Of a stretch of DNA of 64,000 bases, positions 42,200-50,956 are shown piece by piece; position 1 is the first letter of the stretch, and each line of letters opens with the position of its first letter. The stretch is from an uncultured bacterium (GTDB taxonomy: Bacteria; Bacillota; Negativicutes; Acidaminococcales; Acidaminococcaceae). Location: contig CAJMQS010000001.1 of the NCBI GenBank assembly GCA_905215645.1, positions 1 through 64,000 on the forward strand, in the 5' to 3' direction. Both the position numbers and the translations under genes were made by a program. The notes below the pieces were generated by a model. The model searched no databases, was not told the origin of the DNA, and saw only the letters and a program-made list of their open reading frames with translations.

Positions 42200-43102
42200 A
42201 TGATCTATACCATAACCTTCAATCCATCTTTGGATTATGTGGTGACCCTGTCCCAGCTGCAGGTGGGCGCCATCAACCGGAACCTGGCGGAAGAGATCTT
42301 CCCAGGAGGCAAGGGGATCAATGTCTCCTGGGTCCTCCAGAACCTGGGGGTCCCGACCCGGATCCTGGGCTTTAAAGCCGGTTTCACCGGGGACGAGATC
42401 CAGCGCCTGGTGGAAGAGCGGGGCATCCCCTGCAGCCTCTTGGCGGTGGAAAAAGGTTTTTCCCGGATCAATGTGAAGATCCGGGCTGGAGAAGAAACCG
42501 CCCTCAACGGCAAAGGGCCGGAAGTGACCGCGGCCGACCTGGACCGGCTGAAAGAACAGCTCCGGATCCTGACGGCTGACGATATCTTGGTCCTCTCCGG
42601 CAGCGGTCCCAGCGGCTGCGCTCCTTCTCTCTACGGAGACATTGCAGGAGAGATGGCCCGGCGGAAGATCCCCTGTGTGGTGGATGCCACCGGGAAACTG
42701 CTGGCAGGCGCCCTGGGGGCCCGGCCTTTCCTGGTAAAGCCCAATGGGGAAGAATTGGAAGAACTCCTGGGGAGGAAACTCTCTACGGAAGAAGCTCTGA
42801 CTGAGGGAGCCCGGGAACTCCAGCAGCAGGGGGCCCGGAATGTATTGATCAGCTTGGGCGGAGAGGGAGCCCTGCTGGTGGATGAAACCGGAAAGGTATA
42901 CCGGCAGGGGGCTCCTAAGGGCACCATGGTGAATACCGTGGGCGCCGGGGACAGTATGGTGGCCGGCTTCCTGGCCGGCTATCTCCGGAACAAAGACTAT
43001 GGGGAAGCCCTCCACTGGGGGATCTGTGCGGGCAGCGCCACCGCCTTCTCCATGCATCTGGCGGACAGGGCGTCCATTGAAGAATTGATAAAGGGGAAAT
43101 GA
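42200..43102 (+). CDS. fruK: 1-phosphofructokinase
   Basis: 300 aa, PfkB family. It begins MIYTITFNPSLDYVV, has FPGGKGINVSWVLQNLG for sugar binding and the C-terminal signature NTVGAGDSMVAGFLAGYL with the catalytic Asp. It converts fructose 1-phosphate, made by the PTS encoded next, to fructose 1,6-bisphosphate. It is separated by one base from fruA. The ATG at 42200 has AGAAAGGAA upstream. Confidence 0.95.
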   Translation: MIYTITFNPSLDYVVTLSQLQVGAINRNLAEEIFPGGKGINVSWVLQNLGVPTRILGFKAGFTGDEIQRLVEERGIPCSLLAVEKGFSRINVKIRAGEETALNGKGPEVTAADLDRLKEQLRILTADDILVLSGSGPSGCAPSLYGDIAGEMARRKIPCVVDATGKLLAGALGARPFLVKPNGEELEELLGRKLSTEEALTEGARELQQQGARNVLISLGGEGALLVDETGKVYRQGAPKGTMVNTVGAGDSMVAGFLAGYLRNKDYGEALHWGICAGSATAFSMHLADRASIEELIKGK

Positions 43103-43103
43103 A

Positions 43104-45023
43104 ATGCAGATTACGGATCTTTTGAAACGGGAAAGTGTGGAACTTTTCGGTTCTGCGGCCAGCAAACAGGAAGCACTGGACAAACTGATCCAGCTGATGG
43201 TGAAACAGGGGAACATCGCGGACCCGGAGGAATACCGGAAAAAGGTCTTCGCCCGGGAAGCAGAGGGCAGCACCGGTGTGGGAGAAGGTGTGGCCATCCC
43301 CCATGCCAAGACTTCTGCGGTGACCCGGCCGGGACTGGCCTTCATGCGGTGTGCTGACGGAGTGGAATTCGATTCCTTGGACGGCCAGCCGGCCAAACTG
43401 TTTTTCCTGATCGCCGCTCCGGATACCAAGGACAATGTGCACCTGGACGTGCTCAGCCGGCTGTCCACCCTGCTCATGGATCCGGACTTCATCGACGGGA
43501 TCATGGCCGTGGACAGTGTGGACGGCCTGTATGACCTGGTCGGGAAAGCGGAAAAGGAGAAGTTCCCGGAAGAGACCGGGGAAGGACAGCCTGCAGAAGA
43601 GACGGCTGGGGCCTCAGAAGAAGCTCCTAAAGGGTACCAAGTGCTGGCCGTCACCGCCTGCCCCACAGGGATCGCCCATACCTACATGGCCGCCGAGAGC
43701 CTGGAACAGCATGCGGCCAAGCGGGGAATCTCTATTAAAGTGGAAACCAACGGCCAGAGCGGGGTCAAGAATGCCCTGACCGCCGAAGACATCGCCGGGG
43801 CCACGGGCATCATCGTGGCAGCGGACAAATACGTGCCCATGGACCGGTTCAAAGGCAAACCGGTGGTGATCGTGAAAGTGGCGGACGGCATCAACAAGGC
43901 AGACGCCTTGCTGGACGAAGCCTTGAGCGGCAAGGCTCCCCTCTATCCGGGAGAAGCGGATGCGGCACCGGCTGGAGGTGAAGTGGCGGAAGAGAGCCAG
44001 GCCCGGAAAGCCTATAAGCATTTGATGAACGGGGTTTCCCATATGCTGCCTTTCGTCATCGGCGGGGGACTCCTGATCGCTCTGGCCTTCCTGTTCGATA
44101 TGGGGGCTGCCGGCACGGCCCAGTTCGGTTCCAGTACGCCCCTGGCTGCTTTCTTCAAGAATGTGGGCGGACTGGCCTTCAGCTTCATGATGCCCATGCT
44201 GGCTGGCTTCATCGCTGCCAGCATCGCGGACCGGCCGGGCCTTTTGGTGGGCTTTGTAGCCGGGGCCATGGCTGCCAACGGAGGCAGCGGATTCTTTGGA
44301 GCCTTGGCAGGGGGCTTTGTGGGCGGGTATCTGATCCTGGCCCTGAAACGGTGTCTGTTCTTCCTGCCGGATTCCCTGGAAAACCTGAAGCCCATCCTCC
44401 TCTACCCGGTCCTGGGCCTGATGGCCATGGGGGCTTTGATGGTCCTCCTCATCAACCCGGTGATGGGGGCCGTGAACCATTGGGTCAACGGCAGCCTGAC
44501 CGCCATGAGCGGCGGGAGCAAGGTCCTGCTGGGCCTGGTGCTGGGGGGCATGATGAGCATCGATTTCGGCGGACCGCTGAACAAGGCAGCTTATGTGTTC
44601 GGGACGGCTTCTTTGGCCAGTGCTGACGGCCAAGCTGTTTCTTCCCCCTTTATGGCTTCCGTGATGATCGGAGGCATGGTGCCGCCCCTGGCCATTGCCG
44701 TAGCCTGCCGGCTGTTCCCCAAAAAGTTCACGGCCCAGGAACGGAGCTCTTCTCTGACCAATTTCGTCATGGGGCTCAGCTTCATTACGGAAGGGGCCAT
44801 CCCCTTTGCCGCGGAAGATCCCTCCCGGGTGATCCCTGCCTGTGCCATCGGAGCCGCTGTGGCCGGCGCCCTTTCCATGGTGTTCGGCTGTACCATCCCT
44901 GCACCCCATGGGGGCATCTTCGTCCTGGGTGTGGTGCACAACTGGCCCATGTACCTCCTGTCCCTGGCTGTAGGGACGGCCGTGGGAGCCGTGCTGCTGG
45001 GATTCTTGAAGAAAGACCGGTAG
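43104..45023 (+). CDS. fruA: Fructose-specific PTS transporter, EIIA-EIIB-EIIC fusion
   Basis: 639 aa. EIIA (1-148) carries His67 in GEGVAIPHAKTSAV. EIIB (178-280) carries Cys186 in VLAVTACPTGIAHTYMAAE. EIIC (about 305-639) has eight or more helices with MLPFVIGGGLLIALAFLF, MPMLAGFIAASIADRPG, MSIDFGGPLNKAAYVF and FITEGAIPFAAEDPSRVIPA, typical of fructose EIIC. An acidic Ala/Glu linker (155-176) joins A and B. It imports and phosphorylates fructose at C1. It forms the operon with fruK, and the general PTS genes follow after a small gap. Confidence 0.97.
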   Translation: MQITDLLKRESVELFGSAASKQEALDKLIQLMVKQGNIADPEEYRKKVFAREAEGSTGVGEGVAIPHAKTSAVTRPGLAFMRCADGVEFDSLDGQPAKLFFLIAAPDTKDNVHLDVLSRLSTLLMDPDFIDGIMAVDSVDGLYDLVGKAEKEKFPEETGEGQPAEETAGASEEAPKGYQVLAVTACPTGIAHTYMAAESLEQHAAKRGISIKVETNGQSGVKNALTAEDIAGATGIIVAADKYVPMDRFKGKPVVIVKVADGINKADALLDEALSGKAPLYPGEADAAPAGGEVAEESQARKAYKHLMNGVSHMLPFVIGGGLLIALAFLFDMGAAGTAQFGSSTPLAAFFKNVGGLAFSFMMPMLAGFIAASIADRPGLLVGFVAGAMAANGGSGFFGALAGGFVGGYLILALKRCLFFLPDSLENLKPILLYPVLGLMAMGALMVLLINPVMGAVNHWVNGSLTAMSGGSKVLLGLVLGGMMSIDFGGPLNKAAYVFGTASLASADGQAVSSPFMASVMIGGMVPPLAIAVACRLFPKKFTAQERSSSLTNFVMGLSFITEGAIPFAAEDPSRVIPACAIGAAVAGALSMVFGCTIPAPHGGIFVLGVVHNWPMYLLSLAVGTAVGAVLLGFLKKDR

Positions 45024-45056
45024 GGATTGGCGTTTTCCGGCCCTGTCTTTTTATGA

Positions 45057-45062
45057 TATAAT
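45057..45062 (+). promoter_or_regulatory. -10 box of the ptsH promoter
   Basis: TATAAT lies 34 bp before the ptsH start in the 73-bp gap after fruA. The -35 (TTTCCG, 45034-45039) is weak and overlaps a short AGGG/CCCT hairpin with five Ts that may end the fruA transcript. Confidence 0.55.
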
Positions 45063-45096
45063 GAAAACTGAGTTATAAATATAAGGAGGAATTTCC

Positions 45097-45354
45097 ATGA
45101 TTCAATTTACGTATACCATCCAGGATCCCCAGGGGATCCATGCCCGTCCCGCCGGTATGCTGGTGAAGGAAGCGGCCAAATTCCAGTCCAAATGCAGTGT
45201 GGCAGGCAACGGCAAGACCGGTGACCTGAAACGGATCTTCTCCCTCATGGGCATGGGCATCAAAGCCGGTATGGAACTGACGGTCTCTGTGGAAGGACCG
45301 GATGAAAAAGAAGCGGCTGCGGCCCTGGAAGCGTTCCTGAAAGCCAATCTGTAA
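45097..45354 (+). CDS. ptsH: PTS phosphocarrier protein HPr
   Basis: 85 aa, normal length. The phospho-acceptor His15 is in GIHARPAG. Alignment of LKRIFSLMGMGIKAG with the usual LKSIMGVMSLGI places Arg at position 46, where Firmicutes HPr has the Ser phosphorylated by HPr kinase; a Ser occurs at 49 instead. It passes phosphate from EI to EIIA of fruA. AAGGAGGAA precedes the ATG, and ptsI follows 13 bp later. Confidence 0.96.
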   Translation: MIQFTYTIQDPQGIHARPAGMLVKEAAKFQSKCSVAGNGKTGDLKRIFSLMGMGIKAGMELTVSVEGPDEKEAAAALEAFLKANL

Positions 45355-45367
45355 AAGGGGGATGCCC

Positions 45368-47002
45368 ATGAAGTTCGTGCAAGGAAAAGGGGCTTCTGCC
45401 GGTGTGGCAGCAGGTCCCATCCTGGTGAAACCGGCAGGACGGAAACCGGAACTCCGGCTGGACACCTGTCTGGATCCCCAGCAGGAACTGAAACGGTTCC
45501 AGGCTGCCCAGCAGCAGGTCCTCCAGACCTTGGAAACCCTGAAGGAAAAAGCCAGGGAACAGGTGGGGGAAGAAGAAGCAGGGATCTTTGAGGTCCATCA
45601 GCTGATGGTCCAGGATCCGGATCTGTGCGAAGCCATCGAAGGCCTGATCCAGGGGGAGCATTTCACCGCAGAAACCGCTGTCCGGGAAGCCGGGAAGCAG
45701 TTCGCTGCCATGCTGGAAGCCATGGATGATGAATACATGCAGGCCCGGGGAGCCGACGTACGGGCCGTCTGCGGCCAGCTGGAAGAAGCCTTGGACGCTG
45801 GTGGCCGGAACTGGATGGAACTGCTCACCCGTCCTTCCATCATCTGTGCCGATGACCTGACTCCCAGCGAGACCCTTCAGCTGGACAAATCCCTGATCCT
45901 GGGCTTTGTGACCAGCGGGGGCAGTGCCAATTCCCATACGGCCATCCTGGCCCGGACCATGAAGATCCCGGCGGTGGTCCATACGGAAATCGACCTGGCC
46001 GAGGACTGGAACGGGACCTTGGGAGCCATTGACGGGGGCACCGGTGTCTTCTATCTGGACCCGGAACCCCAGGTGCTGGAAGCTTTGAAAGAAAAACAGG
46101 AACAGCATCGGGCTGCGGAAGACGCCTTAGAACAGTACCGGGGAAAACCCACCTGTACGGCCGACGGACGGACCATTGCCCTTTATGGGAACATCGGCCA
46201 GCCGGAAGATGTGGATCTGGTCCTGGAAAATGACGGGGAAGGGATCGGTCTTTTTCGCAGTGAATTCCTGTATCTGGGCCGGGAAGACTATCCCACGGAA
46301 GAAGAATTGTTCGAGGCCTACTGTACTGCAGCCCAGGAATTAGAAGGCCGGAAACTGATCATCCGGACCCTGGATATCGGGGCGGATAAAAAAGTGGAGT
46401 ATTTCCATCTGCCGGAAGAAGAGAATCCGGCGCTGGGCTTCCGGGCCATCCGGATCTGCTTGAAGCGGCCGGAAATCTTCTATACCCAGCTGCGGGCCAT
46501 CCTGCGGGCTTCTGCCTATGGGGACGTAGCGGTGATGTTCCCCATGATCATCTCCGTGGAAGAAGTCCGGGCGGCCAAAAAGCTGCTGGAAGCAGCCAAG
46601 GCCAAACTCCGGGAAGAAGGGATCCCCTTCGATGAGGAACTGGAAGTGGGAATCATGGTGGAAACGCCGGCGGCTGCCCTGATCAGCGATGAACTGGCCC
46701 GGGAAGTGGATTTCTTCAGCATCGGGACCAATGATCTGGTCCAATATACCCTGGCCGTGGACCGGCAGAATGCCAGCCTGGAAGAACTGGGGAAAGCCAG
46801 CCATCAGGCGGTGCTGCGCCTGATCCAGATGACCATCGCCAACGGCCATGCGGCCGGCTGCTGGGTGGGGATCTGCGGAGAAGCGGCAGCGGACCCGGAT
46901 TTGATCCCCAGCTTCATTGCCATGGGTGTGGATGAACTGAGCATGGCGCCGGGAAAGATCCTGGCTGCCCGGAAGCTGATCAGCACCCTGGGGTCCCATT
47001 GA
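45368..47002 (+). CDS. ptsI: PTS enzyme I
   Basis: 544 aa. The phosphohistidine His190 lies in TSGGSANSHTAILARTMKIP. The C-terminal PEP-binding barrel shows GIGLFRSEFLYLGRE, RTLDIGADKKVEYF, GFRAIRICLKRPEIF, GIMVETPAAALISDEL, SIGTNDLVQYTLAVDRQN and CGEAAADP with the catalytic Cys. It moves phosphate from PEP to HPr. It is slightly shorter than typical EI. ATG 45368 is preferred over 45362 because of its spacing from AAAAGGGGG. Confidence 0.96.
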   Translation: MKFVQGKGASAGVAAGPILVKPAGRKPELRLDTCLDPQQELKRFQAAQQQVLQTLETLKEKAREQVGEEEAGIFEVHQLMVQDPDLCEAIEGLIQGEHFTAETAVREAGKQFAAMLEAMDDEYMQARGADVRAVCGQLEEALDAGGRNWMELLTRPSIICADDLTPSETLQLDKSLILGFVTSGGSANSHTAILARTMKIPAVVHTEIDLAEDWNGTLGAIDGGTGVFYLDPEPQVLEALKEKQEQHRAAEDALEQYRGKPTCTADGRTIALYGNIGQPEDVDLVLENDGEGIGLFRSEFLYLGREDYPTEEELFEAYCTAAQELEGRKLIIRTLDIGADKKVEYFHLPEEENPALGFRAIRICLKRPEIFYTQLRAILRASAYGDVAVMFPMIISVEEVRAAKKLLEAAKAKLREEGIPFDEELEVGIMVETPAAALISDELAREVDFFSIGTNDLVQYTLAVDRQNASLEELGKASHQAVLRLIQMTIANGHAAGCWVGICGEAAADPDLIPSFIAMGVDELSMAPGKILAARKLISTLGSH

Positions 47003-47021
47003 GAAAGGAGGTGCAGGGCAT

Positions 47022-47765
47022 TTGATCGATCTGGATTTGCAGCAGGCAGTGGATAAGGCCATTGCCCTCCAGCCGGAGAAACGGGTCCTGCCCTTCCTGT
47101 ATCAGGATCAGGCCCTGTTCATCAAACGGAAAATGTCCAACCACCGGAACGCTTTTGCCAAACAGAGTGTGGAAGCAGCTTTCTGGTGTGAAGTCTATAA
47201 AATCATGACGGTGAACCAGTATTTCCCCCTGGCACCGGAAATCGTCCTGCTTCAGGACAGCTATTTCGTCATGAAAGCGGTGGGGAAGACCCTCCAAGGG
47301 GTGGCCAAGGAAGCTCCTTGGGCGGACTGCCGGATCCGGGCTTTCCAGAAGGCCGGAGAAGGATTGGCCCGGCTCCATCAGGCAGGGCTCCATCACGGCC
47401 GCCCAGCCCTGCGGGATATCGCTTATGACAAAGAAACAGATAAAATCACCTTCCTGGACTGGGAAAATGAGAAGCGGTTCATTGCCGCCGATCCCCGGGT
47501 CCTGGATCTGTTTTTGTTCATCCACAGCTGTTTCCGGGAAAAGAGCTGGAAAGACCGTTCCCTCCTGGAGGCAGCCATGAAGAGCTACTGCAACAGTCCG
47601 GTGGGCCGGGAAATCTTCCGGCAGGCCCGGGCCCTGATCCGGAAATACCGGACGGCGTTCAGCCTCTGTTCCAAACTCCGCTGTTTCGGCTGGCGGGATG
47701 TGACCAGCCTGGATGATGCCCGGAAGTTCATCCTGGAGCGGGAAGGGGAAGGAGCGGCAGGATGA
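47022..47765 (+). CDS. WaaP/Kdo-kinase-like protein kinase-fold protein
   Basis: 247 aa. A kinase-like fold of the lipopolysaccharide kinase group: GEGLARLHQAGLHHGRPALRDIAYD with a catalytic-loop-like HHGRPALRD, and ITFLDWENEKRF as the metal-binding Asp motif (usually IDFD). An upstream Lys in FIKRKMSNHRNAF could bind ATP. WaaP, KdkA and InaA relatives phosphorylate lipid-A core sugars, which would fit a diderm, but the position between ptsI and trmK gives no pathway. The start appears to be TTG with AAAGGAGG 10 nt upstream. The stop overlaps trmK as ATGA. Confidence 0.75.
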   Translation: MIDLDLQQAVDKAIALQPEKRVLPFLYQDQALFIKRKMSNHRNAFAKQSVEAAFWCEVYKIMTVNQYFPLAPEIVLLQDSYFVMKAVGKTLQGVAKEAPWADCRIRAFQKAGEGLARLHQAGLHHGRPALRDIAYDKETDKITFLDWENEKRFIAADPRVLDLFLFIHSCFREKSWKDRSLLEAAMKSYCNSPVGREIFRQARALIRKYRTAFSLCSKLRCFGWRDVTSLDDARKFILEREGEGAAG

Positions 47766-48511
47766 ATTTCGGAGCGCGTCTGGAAGCGGTGGCGGCCCTG
47801 GTCCCGCCCTGCCATACCTTGGTGGATGTGGGGACGGACCATGCCTATCTGCCGGTGCTGCTGCTCCAGCAGGGAAAGATCGAACAGGCCATTGCCGGGG
47901 ATGTGGTGCCGGGACCCTGTGAAGCGGCCCGGCATACGGTCCGGACTTTCCATCTGGAAGACCGGATCACGGTCCGCCAAGGCAGCGGCCTGACGGTAGC
48001 GGCACCGGGAGAAGCAGAAGCCGCGGTGATGGCCGGCATGGGAGCGGAAACCATGCTCCAGATTTTGGGAGAATCTCCGGAAGTATGGCAGCATCCCACT
48101 TTCCGGCATCTGATCCTGCAGCCCATGAGCGATGCTGCACGGCTGCGCCATTGGGCGGAAAAAAACGGCTGGGCCATCGTCCGGGAAGAACTGGCCCGGG
48201 AGGGAAAGCGGCTGTACGAACTGCTGCACCTGGAGCCTTCTCCCGGCTGGCGCTATCCCAGTGCCTGCTATGAAATCGGTTTCGATTTGGTGGAGCGGCA
48301 CCATCCTCTTTTGCAGGATCTCCTTGCCGAACGGAAAAAGAAAGTCCAACTGCTGCTGGAACAGATGGGCCGCAGTGAACGGGCCCGGGCCAGCCGGCAG
48401 TATGGGGAATACCAAACCCTTTGGAAACAACTGGAGGCGATTGAACGTGGAAACGGAAGCAATGGAAAGCAAAGAAACGACGGTAACGGACATCTGTCTG
48501 TTCATGAATGA
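47762..48511 (+). CDS. trmK: tRNA (adenine(22)-N(1))-methyltransferase
   Basis: 249 aa. A Rossmann methyltransferase: RLEAVAALVPPCHTLVDVGTDHAYLPVLLLQ (SAM site), AIAGDVVPGPCEAARHTV, VMAGMGAETMLQIL and LILQPMSDAARLRHWAEKNGW, with the helical C-terminal domain of TrmK. It methylates A22 of tRNA. It is directly followed by the Nif3-like gene, which begins inside its 3' end, as in Bacillus. Confidence 0.93.
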   Translation: MNFGARLEAVAALVPPCHTLVDVGTDHAYLPVLLLQQGKIEQAIAGDVVPGPCEAARHTVRTFHLEDRITVRQGSGLTVAAPGEAEAAVMAGMGAETMLQILGESPEVWQHPTFRHLILQPMSDAARLRHWAEKNGWAIVREELAREGKRLYELLHLEPSPGWRYPSACYEIGFDLVERHHPLLQDLLAERKKKVQLLLEQMGRSERARASRQYGEYQTLWKQLEAIERGNGSNGKQRNDGNGHLSVHE

Positions 48512-49265
48512 ATTGGCTCCGGTGGCTTATGCGGAGAGCTGGGACAACCCCGGCCTGCTGTTGGGCCACCTGGCCCAGCATGTCCATAAGATCCTGGTGG
48601 CCCTGGATCTGAGCCCGGAAGTGGCGGAACAGGCCATCGAACAGGAATGCGACATCATCATCACCCATCATCCCTATTATTTCAGCCTGCCCAAGACCCT
48701 GGCGGTGACGGATACCAAGATGGAAGTGCTGTATGAACTGATCAAACATGACATTGCTCTTTATGCAGCCCATACCAACCTGGATGCGGCCAAAGGCGGG
48801 GTCAATGATGTACTGGCTGCCCGGCTGGGCTTGGAAGACGTGACGGAGATCCCCCGGAAGGACTGTCCGGAACAGGGCCTGGCCCGGATCGGGGTGCTGG
48901 AAGAACCCATGGCCCTGAAGGATTTTGCCGCCAAGGTGCGGGATGACCTGGGAGCGGAGCACCTGACTTATGCCGGAGGAGAAGAACCGGTGTACAAAGT
49001 GGCCGTAGTAGGGGGCAGCGGTGCGGACTTCATGGAAGACGCCCTGGCCGCGGGAGCCGATACCTTGGTGACCGGCGACCTGAAATACCATGTGGCCCAG
49101 AAAGCCCTGAACCTGGGGCTCAATGTGGTGGACGGGACCCATCAGCTGACGGAATCCCCGGTCATCGACAAACTGGAACAGGTCCTCAAGGCCTGGTGTG
49201 AAGAATCCGGCCGTCATTTCGAAGTGATCCGGGCTGAGGAAGAACGGATCCTCCAGACGGTGTAA
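48447..49265 (+). CDS. Nif3-like dinuclear metal-binding protein
   Basis: 272 aa. Family motifs: ELAPVAYAESWDNPGLLLG, DIIITHHPYYF, YAAHTNLDAAKGGVND, VAVVGGSGADFMEDALAAGADTLVTGDLKYH and VDGTHQLTE. The His/Glu residues hold two metals. It is the short form without the inserted PII-like domain. Its function (proposed GTP cyclohydrolase I-like) is unproven. GTG at 48447 is chosen because GGAGG lies nine bases upstream; it overlaps trmK by 65 bp. Confidence 0.9.
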   Translation: METEAMESKETTVTDICLFMNELAPVAYAESWDNPGLLLGHLAQHVHKILVALDLSPEVAEQAIEQECDIIITHHPYYFSLPKTLAVTDTKMEVLYELIKHDIALYAAHTNLDAAKGGVNDVLAARLGLEDVTEIPRKDCPEQGLARIGVLEEPMALKDFAAKVRDDLGAEHLTYAGGEEPVYKVAVVGGSGADFMEDALAAGADTLVTGDLKYHVAQKALNLGLNVVDGTHQLTESPVIDKLEQVLKAWCEESGRHFEVIRAEEERILQTV

Positions 49266-49279
49266 GGGAGCGATACAAG

Positions 49280-50203
49280 ATGATCAAGGATTTGCAGTTG
49301 GGGAATGCCATGGAACAGCCCTGTCTGGTCCGACTCCAAAAAGTGGGCACTTCTTCCAATGGCAAGGCCTATGCCAAGGGGCTGCTGGAAGACAACAGCG
49401 GCTGTATCCCCTTCATTTGTTTTGAAGCAGGTCCCATCGGGCGGCTCCGTTCCATGGAGGCCCCGGCTCCCTATATCATCGGGGGAAAGGTGGACCTGAA
49501 CAAATATTCCACTACGATGGCCTATCAGGTCATCGTCCAGAAGGTCCAGTCCGTGACAGAGGCGGATGATCTGTCCTGCCTTTTGCCCAGCGGCCACATC
49601 GACCTGGAAAAATATGAGGAAGAATTCCATACCTTCATCGGCCGGATCGGGGATGAAGGGCTGCGGAAACTGGTGGAGACGGTGTTTTCCGGGGAAACCT
49701 ATCGGCAGTTCCTGAAGAATCCCGCCGGGATGCGGCTCCACCATGCCTATGCAGGGGGTCTGCTGCACCATACGGTGTGCGTCACCCGTCTGGCAGTGGC
49801 CATGAGCGGCGCCATCGGACAGGTGGACCAGGATCTGGTGATCGCCGGGGCCCTGCTCCACGATCTGGGGAAGATCCGGGAAATCTCTTCGGATCTGGGC
49901 TTCCCTTATACCACGGAAGGCCGGCTCATGGGGCACATTTCCATCGGGGCCATGGCCGTGGACCGGGCCGGTAGGAAGATCCCGGAACTGACAGCAGCCA
50001 AACGGGAGCAGCTGCTCCACATCATTCTGTCCCATCATGGGGACCAGGACAAGGGATCCCCGGTGGTCTGCGTCACCAAAGAGGCCTTCATCGTCCATTA
50101 TGCCGATGAAGTGGATTCCATCATGAATCAGTTCCACCAGAAAGAACGCAGCGGCAGCTGGGAATTTGATAAGATGCTGCAGCGTTATCTGTGGAAGGTT
50201 TGA
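49280..50203 (+). CDS. YhaM-like 3'-5' exoribonuclease (OB + HD domains)
   Basis: 307 aa. An N-terminal OB-fold (CLVRLQKVGTSSNGKAYAKGLLEDNSGCIPFICF) is followed by an HD domain: LHHAYAGGLLHHTVCVTRLA, IAGALLHDLGKIREI (HD) and ILSHHGDQDKGSP...VHYADEVDS. This is the layout of YhaM/CBF1 nucleases, which trim RNA and single-stranded DNA from the 3' end. The rnpB promoter -35 overlaps its stop codon. Confidence 0.9.
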   Translation: MIKDLQLGNAMEQPCLVRLQKVGTSSNGKAYAKGLLEDNSGCIPFICFEAGPIGRLRSMEAPAPYIIGGKVDLNKYSTTMAYQVIVQKVQSVTEADDLSCLLPSGHIDLEKYEEEFHTFIGRIGDEGLRKLVETVFSGETYRQFLKNPAGMRLHHAYAGGLLHHTVCVTRLAVAMSGAIGQVDQDLVIAGALLHDLGKIREISSDLGFPYTTEGRLMGHISIGAMAVDRAGRKIPELTAAKREQLLHIILSHHGDQDKGSPVVCVTKEAFIVHYADEVDSIMNQFHQKERSGSWEFDKMLQRYLWKV

Positions 50204-50228
50204 CGGATTGACGTTCCTGTGATATTAT
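50200..50228 (+). promoter_or_regulatory. Promoter of rnpB
   Basis: TTGACG (50200-50205) and TATTAT (50223-50228), 17-bp spacing. The predicted start falls near 50235, just before helix P1 of the RNA. Confidence 0.8.
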
Positions 50229-50236
50229 GGCAGAGC

Positions 50237-50574
50237 GTGAGTGCGAAAGATAATCGCGGCAGCCAATGGCTGATGAGGAAAGTCCGAGCTCCGCAGGGCA
50301 GGATGCTGGATAACGTCCAGTGGGGGCGACCCTAAGGAAAGTGCCACAGAAAACAAACCGCCGGCTTTGCCGGTAAGGATGAAACGGTGCGGTAAGAGCG
50401 CACCAGCGGTCAAGTGATTGGCCGGCTTGGTAAACCCCATCCGGAGCAAGACCAAATAGGGAAGGGATGAAGCGGCCCGCTGATCCTTCCGGGTAGCGTC
50501 GCTTGAACCTGCAGGCAACTGCAGGGCTAGATAAATGATTATCCTAGACAGAACTCGGCTTACTGAGCACTCAC
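50237..50574 (+). ncRNA. rnpB: RNase P RNA component
   Basis: Conserved core elements are present: GAGGAAAGTCCGAGCTC, AGGAAAGTGCCACAGAAA, CGGTAAGAGCGCACC, GGTAAACCCCATCCGGAGCAAGACCAAATAGG in parts, and ACAGAACTCGGCTTA near the 3' end. The ends GTGAGTGC (50237-50244) and GCACTCAC (50567-50574) pair as P1. The RNA is the catalytic subunit that removes tRNA 5' leaders. The region to 50620 holds only a short GTGCC/GGCAC hairpin and the trxA RBS. Confidence 0.95.
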
Positions 50575-50620
50575 AACCTGAGAAAGTACCTTGTGCCCAA
50601 GGCACAGAGGAGGAGATACC

Positions 50621-50938
50621 ATGGAAATGATGCACATTGGCAGTGCTGCGGCTTTTGACAAATTGGTGCAGAGCAGCGAGAAACCGGTGCTGGTGGACTT
50701 CTGGGCCACCTGGTGCGGTCCCTGCCGGATGCTGGCTCCGGTGATCGAAGACCTGGCGGCGGAACATCCGGATGTCCAGTTCGCCAAACTGGATGTGGAC
50801 CAGGTACCGGATGTGGCCATGCGGTTCGGCGTGTCGGCCATCCCTACGGTGGTCCTGTTCAAGGCCGGCAAGGAAGTCCAGCGCTTTGTAGGCGTAGAAC
50901 CCAAGAGTGCCTATGAAGAGGCCCTGGCCGTTTTATAA
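50621..50938 (+). CDS. trxA: Thioredoxin
   Basis: 105 aa. The active site is FWATWCGPCRMLAPVIEDLA, and the cis-Pro loop is VSAIPTVVLFKAG. It is a cytoplasmic disulfide reductant. The ATG at 50621 follows GAGGAGGAGATACC; the earlier in-frame start has no RBS. Confidence 0.97.
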   Translation: MEMMHIGSAAAFDKLVQSSEKPVLVDFWATWCGPCRMLAPVIEDLAAEHPDVQFAKLDVDQVPDVAMRFGVSAIPTVVLFKAGKEVQRFVGVEPKSAYEEALAVL

Positions 50939-50956
50939 AAAAGGAGAAGACGCTGC

